From NCBI GenBank assembly GCA_030431085.1, contig JAUIJW010000068.1, positions 1 to 10,494 of the forward strand: a stretch of 10,494 nucleotides of DNA, written 5' to 3'. Position 1 is the first letter of the stretch. Every line of letters begins with the position of its first letter. The DNA comes from Bacteroidia bacterium (GTDB lineage Bacteria > Bacteroidota > Bacteroidia > Flavobacteriales > Flavobacteriaceae). The notes beneath the pieces were generated by a model, which made no database searches, was not told where the DNA came from, and saw nothing but the letters and a program-made list of their open reading frames with translations. Both the position numbers and the translations under genes were made by a program. This document shows positions 7,333 through 10,494 of this stretch, piece by piece.

Positions 7333-8679
7333 TTAAAGTTTTTCGCTATTCTTCTTGTTTGGCGTATAGTAATTTGGCGGAAACTGGTTTAACTTTCTCC
7401 AAATTTCAAACCAAATAGGAACATCATCTAAAAGTGCCATAGTTTGAGCTCCAGAGCCAACCCTAACACCTTCTGGCCATTTGTTTTCTTGTTTATCTGG
7501 TGCTACCAACACTCTAAATTTACCATTATCACTAATGAAAGTCTCTACTGCTACTATTTCACCACCAAAAGTACCATAGGCAAAATTAGGCCATCCGCTA
7601 AAGAAAATGGCTGGCCAGCCATCAAATTGAATTCTTACCTTTTCACCTTTATGAATTAATGGATAATCAATAGGGTCTACAAATGTTTCAACAGCTAACT
7701 CATAGTTCGCAGGCATAATTCCAACCAATGGCTCACCATCTTTAAAAGTTTCTCCAATACCAACACGCAAGGCTTTATTAATAAAGCCATCTTGTGGTGC
7801 CGTAATGTAATACATTGTATTTCTGTTTCTATACTTTTCAGATTCACTCTCAAGTTTAGCGGTTTGGGCCTCTACTTCATACTGGCTTGATTGTGCCGCA
7901 AACTTATCACTTTTAGCTTTGGCAATTTTATCGGCATAAGAAGCTTCTATTCTACCTACTTCTATTTTAGCATTAATAAGTTCATTTTTACTCTCCATCA
8001 ACTTATTCTCTTGGGAAACTAATTTGGCTTGAGATTCTTGTACTTTTAAGAGTTTTTCTTCAACTTGGGTTTTAGATTTCAAACCCTCATTCTGCAATGT
8101 AAGCACTCGATCATACTGATTTTTTGCAATCTGATATTTTATTTTAACCGCTTCTAAATCAATACTATCACTTTCAATTTTTAAATACGCTTGACTTATT
8201 TTGTTTTTTGCTTGAGAAAGTTTTAATTTCATCTCTTTCCCTAATGCACTAATTTGTTTCTCTAAAGCCTTGACCTTCTCTTTATAAGAAACAACAGAAT
8301 TACTCTTTGCATCTCTTTGTAAGTTAGTGCGCTCTATAAGTTTCGGATCTTGATATTCTGTTTTTATTTCTGAAATAAACAAAATGGTATCCCCTTTTGT
8401 AACGAAATCACCCTCTCGCACATACCACTTTTCAATTTTTCCCGGAATAGGAGATTGAATCGTTTGAGGTCTCTGATCTGGTGTTAGTGTTGTAACATAA
8501 CCTTTTGAGGTTACATTTTGTGTCCAAGGCAAAAACATCACTAACAGGGCTATTATAAAGAAAATACCAACAAAACGATTGAAGTAATTATAGTGGTTTT
8601 TATTAAATGCTATTTTAAAAGATCGATAACCTTCTATCGTTACTTTTTTATTGATTGGATTATTTGAAATATTCAACAT
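7333..8679 (-). CDS. HlyD-family periplasmic adaptor (membrane fusion protein)
   Basis: Inner-membrane-anchored adaptor that would link the ABC protein to the TolC-type channel through the periplasm. A short cytoplasmic N-terminus is followed by one membrane segment at about 36-52 (FVGIFFIIALLVMFLPW). The first lipoyl half-motif is IQSPIPGKIEKWYVREGDFV (74-93). Residues about 118-285 are a long Lys/Glu/Gln-rich coiled-coil hairpin. The second lipoyl half is YYITAPQDGFINKALRVGIG (290-309), followed by beta-barrel sequence (about 325-415). A tryptophan-rich segment (355-372, GWPAIFFSGWPNFAYGTF) and the tail DVPIWFEIWRKL (419-430) stand out and may mark a Bacteroidetes subfamily. The gene starts 1 bp after the ABC gene ends, so the two are probably translationally coupled. 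Length 448 is typical for type I secretion adaptors and longer than most RND adaptors. Confidence 0.92.
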   Translation of the reverse strand: MLNISNNPINKKVTIEGYRSFKIAFNKNHYNYFNRFVGIFFIIALLVMFLPWTQNVTSKGYVTTLTPDQRPQTIQSPIPGKIEKWYVREGDFVTKGDTILFISEIKTEYQDPKLIERTNLQRDAKSNSVVSYKEKVKALEKQISALGKEMKLKLSQAKNKISQAYLKIESDSIDLEAVKIKYQIAKNQYDRVLTLQNEGLKSKTQVEEKLLKVQESQAKLVSQENKLMESKNELINAKIEVGRIEASYADKIAKAKSDKFAAQSSQYEVEAQTAKLESESEKYRNRNTMYYITAPQDGFINKALRVGIGETFKDGEPLVGIMPANYELAVETFVDPIDYPLIHKGEKVRIQFDGWPAIFFSGWPNFAYGTFGGEIVAVETFISDNGKFRVLVAPDKQENKWPEGVRVGSGAQTMALLDDVPIWFEIWRKLNQFPPNYYTPNKKNSEKL

Positions 8680-8680
8680 T

Positions 8681-10348
8681 TTAAACCGCTTTATTAATTA
8701 AATAACCATCTTTCAATTCTACTTTAGTAGCGCATTTTGCTTTCCACATCTCATTATTACTCGATACAATTAATGCCCACTCATGTTCTGGCGATACCAA
8801 ATAGTCTATAATTCTTTGGGCATCATCATTTTCAAAGTGCTCTAACGGGTCTTTTAGAATTAAAAGTTTAGGTTTATTTATTATAGCCCGCGCTAATAAA
8901 ATTCTTTTAGTGATAGTAAATGGAATCTGTTTTCCTTCCGGATAAATTACAGTATGAATACCCTGAGGTTGATGCTTTACAAATTCATTCAACCCAACAT
9001 GTTTTAAAACCTCTTGAATTCTGGCTTCAGAGATTTCATTATTACTAAACGCTATATTTTCTAGGATGCTACCTTCGAATGGCGTTTGATCTGGTAAAAC
9101 TTGACCAATACTAGCTCTATATTTATTTGGCCAAACGGCTTCTATAGAAATATCATTAACATAAACAGCACCACCTGTTGGTTCTATTAACCCCGAAATT
9201 ATCTTTAACAAGGTGGTCTTACCAGACCCTGATAAACCGGCCAAGTGAATTCTATCTCTAGGTGAAATTTTAAAATTAATGTTCTTTATTATTTCATCGC
9301 CTTTAGGGAATTTATACTTTAAATTATCTATTTCAAGGCTAATTGATGATTGGTATGCAAAGGGGTCAATTCCATTCTGTTTTTCCAAATCTTTATCAAC
9401 CATCTGGCCAATTTTTTCTAAAGACGTTAACACGTCATAAAAAGAATCGAGCCCTCTTATTACTTTTTCAACAGAACTAATTACCAATAAAATAATAATC
9501 TCAGCTGCTACAAACTGACCAATATTCATTTGCTGATTCAACACCAACAACCCACCTATCAACAATAAACCGGCAGTTACCATAACTTTAAATCCTATCA
9601 TTTGTACAAACTGCATCCATAGCACTTTAAAGTGCTTTTCTCTTTGCAATAAATAATTGGCTGTAAGATCATCATTGCGCTTCATGGCCAAGGTAGTTTT
9701 TCCAGAGAGTTTAAAACTAATTAGTGAACGGGCTATTTCTTGAATCCAATGAGCTACATCGTATTTACTTTTAGATTCTTTGATACTTGTTTCTAAACCT
9801 CTTTGAAAAGAGTATTTATAGAGTATAAAAATTAATCCAAGCAAGATAATACCATAAATAATGAAAAATGAGTGGTAAAAGGATAGCAATATAAGTCCGA
9901 AAATTATTTGCAATATCGCCGCAGGGAAATCAATCAAAATTTTTGACAATCCCTTTTGAACTACAATAGTATCAAAAAACCTATTGGCTAACTCTGGAGG
10001 ATACACATTTCTTAAAGCTTCTATTTTTATTTTTGGAAATCGATATGCAAACTCGAAAGACGATCTAGCAAAAATCTTCTGTTGGATATTCTCAAGTATT
10101 CTAAATTGCATCAGCTGTAAAACGCCTTGAAAAGCAACTCCTAGAGTAACTAAAACAACGAGCACCACCCACGATGTTGTAACTTGAGCACTCTGAATTA
10201 AATTAATAATTGCCTGAATACCTAAGGGCAATGATAAAGCTACTAAGCCAGCAAAAATAGCATAGTAAAATATTTGCTTAATGTCTCTAATATCAAGCTC
10301 TAGTAAGCTTAAAAATCTTCGCCAAGGAGTTAATTTATTTTGAATCAT
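8681..10348 (-). CDS. ABC half-transporter (exporter type) with degenerate nucleotide-binding domain
   Basis: Fused permease-ATPase of the type I secretion/exporter class, without an N-terminal C39 peptidase domain. Six membrane segments are predicted at about 26-51, 58-78, 140-160, 161-179, 250-271 and 277-297. The nucleotide-binding domain follows from about 335. Walker A GLSGSGKTT (371-379) is intact. Several other catalytic motifs are altered. The Q-loop region reads IGQVLPDQTPF, with Pro420 where Gln is normal. The signature LSGGQ is replaced by IPFTI (475-479), although the following KRILLARA is kept. Walker B reads LLILKDPLEHFE, placing Lys499 and Asp500 where Asp-Glu is usual. The switch-His position is Asn531 in SSNNEMW. 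The frame is uninterrupted and well aligned on both sides of each change, so this is not a frameshift. It may hydrolyse ATP poorly, act by nucleotide binding, or pair with a competent subunit. It is the first gene of the operon with the HlyD and TolC-type genes. Confidence 0.88.
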   Translation of the reverse strand: MIQNKLTPWRRFLSLLELDIRDIKQIFYYAIFAGLVALSLPLGIQAIINLIQSAQVTTSWVVLVVLVTLGVAFQGVLQLMQFRILENIQQKIFARSSFEFAYRFPKIKIEALRNVYPPELANRFFDTIVVQKGLSKILIDFPAAILQIIFGLILLSFYHSFFIIYGIILLGLIFILYKYSFQRGLETSIKESKSKYDVAHWIQEIARSLISFKLSGKTTLAMKRNDDLTANYLLQREKHFKVLWMQFVQMIGFKVMVTAGLLLIGGLLVLNQQMNIGQFVAAEIIILLVISSVEKVIRGLDSFYDVLTSLEKIGQMVDKDLEKQNGIDPFAYQSSISLEIDNLKYKFPKGDEIIKNINFKISPRDRIHLAGLSGSGKTTLLKIISGLIEPTGGAVYVNDISIEAVWPNKYRASIGQVLPDQTPFEGSILENIAFSNNEISEARIQEVLKHVGLNEFVKHQPQGIHTVIYPEGKQIPFTITKRILLARAIINKPKLLILKDPLEHFENDDAQRIIDYLVSPEHEWALIVSSNNEMWKAKCATKVELKDGYLINKAV

Positions 10349-10363
10349 ATGTTTATATCATTA

Positions 10364-10391
10364 AGCAGTCGATAGACCTTAACTCGCTGCT
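10364..10391 (-). other. Inverted repeat in the 5' untranslated region of the ABC operon
   Basis: AGCAG-T-CG (10364-10371) can pair with CGCTGCT (10385-10391): seven base pairs with one bulged T and a 13-nt loop. No T-tract follows on either strand, so it is not an obvious terminator. It lies between the candidate promoter and the ABC start codon and could be an RNA hairpin or a protein site. Chance is also plausible. Confidence 0.25.
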
Positions 10392-10394
10392 CTT

Positions 10395-10428
10395 TAAATT
10401 TATTTATTTATTTATCACTATTTTCAAA
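10395..10428 (-). promoter_or_regulatory. Candidate promoter of the ABC-HlyD-TolC operon
   Basis: On the minus strand a TTTG box (10428-10425) is separated by 22 bases from TAAATTTA (10402-10395). This fits the Bacteroidetes TTTG-N19-21-TAnnTTTG pattern except for a final A in place of G and a slightly long spacer. Transcription would start near 10388-10390, about 40 nt before the ABC start codon. The spacer is largely a TTTA repeat. Confidence 0.35.
10399..10414. repeat. (TTTA)4 tetranucleotide microsatellite
   Basis: Four perfect TTTA units followed by another T, lying 50-66 bp upstream of the ABC start codon and overlapping the spacer and -7 box of the candidate promoter. Too short to be strongly unstable, but slippage by one unit would move the two promoter boxes by 4 bp relative to each other. 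Confidence 0.7.
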
Positions 10429-10494
10429 TCCACACTTAATCACTGCAATATTTTAAAAACCATTTTTTTATAGAATTCTAGTACATTATTCTCA

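Noticed and set aside
8800..8960. Frameshift or sequencing error as the cause of the odd ABC motifs
   Set aside because: The frame stays open and residues on both sides of each altered motif (EGK, KRILLARA, NKPKLLIL) align with normal ABC domains. Several independent substitutions, not a shifted segment, account for the changes.
5915..10348. The exporter as a threonine efflux system linked to thrABC
   Set aside because: It is on the opposite strand, convergent and separately transcribed. Its type I-like architecture resembles protein, peptide or larger-molecule exporters and not known threonine exporters. Adjacency alone is not evidence.

Overview
The window is a housekeeping segment of an AT-rich Bacteroidetes genome, most likely a marine or soil member of the Flavobacteriaceae. 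The evidence is the codon use and low GC, the absence of clear Shine-Dalgarno sites, a TAnnTTTG-type -7 promoter element before the threonine genes, and gene families in the style of that group. No mobile element, CRISPR array, rRNA or tRNA was recognised.

Layout. Bases 1-878 (+) hold the C-terminal AAA+ module (D2) of a ClpC-type unfoldase, cut by the window edge and closed by a strong intrinsic terminator (888-918). Bases 919-1215 are a 5' regulatory region with two abutting AT-rich palindromes, a TATATTTG element and a short reading frame very rich in threonine codons, followed by a weak terminator-like hairpin. This looks like a threonine attenuator. Bases 1216-5898 (+) are thrA-thrB-thrC: bifunctional aspartokinase/homoserine dehydrogenase, homoserine kinase and threonine synthase. 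They are tightly packed (4-bp overlap, then a 13-bp gap) and cover aspartate phosphorylation, reduction of aspartate semialdehyde, and conversion of homoserine to threonine. The aspartate-semialdehyde dehydrogenase step must be encoded elsewhere.

Bases 5915-10348 (-) are a convergent three-gene operon. In transcription order it encodes an ABC half-transporter, an HlyD-type membrane fusion protein and a TolC-type outer membrane protein, spaced 1 and 11 bp apart. Together they form a type I-like conduit across both membranes. No substrate gene or C39 peptidase domain is visible. The upstream strip (10349-10494) holds a candidate promoter whose spacer contains a (TTTA)n microsatellite.

The two points most worth a second look are these. 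First, the ABC protein keeps an intact Walker A but has lost the signature motif, the Walker B Asp/Glu pair, the Q-loop Gln and the switch His. Second, the putative Thr/Ile attenuator peptide before thrA has an unresolved start codon. Both are read directly from sequence; their functional meaning is inference.
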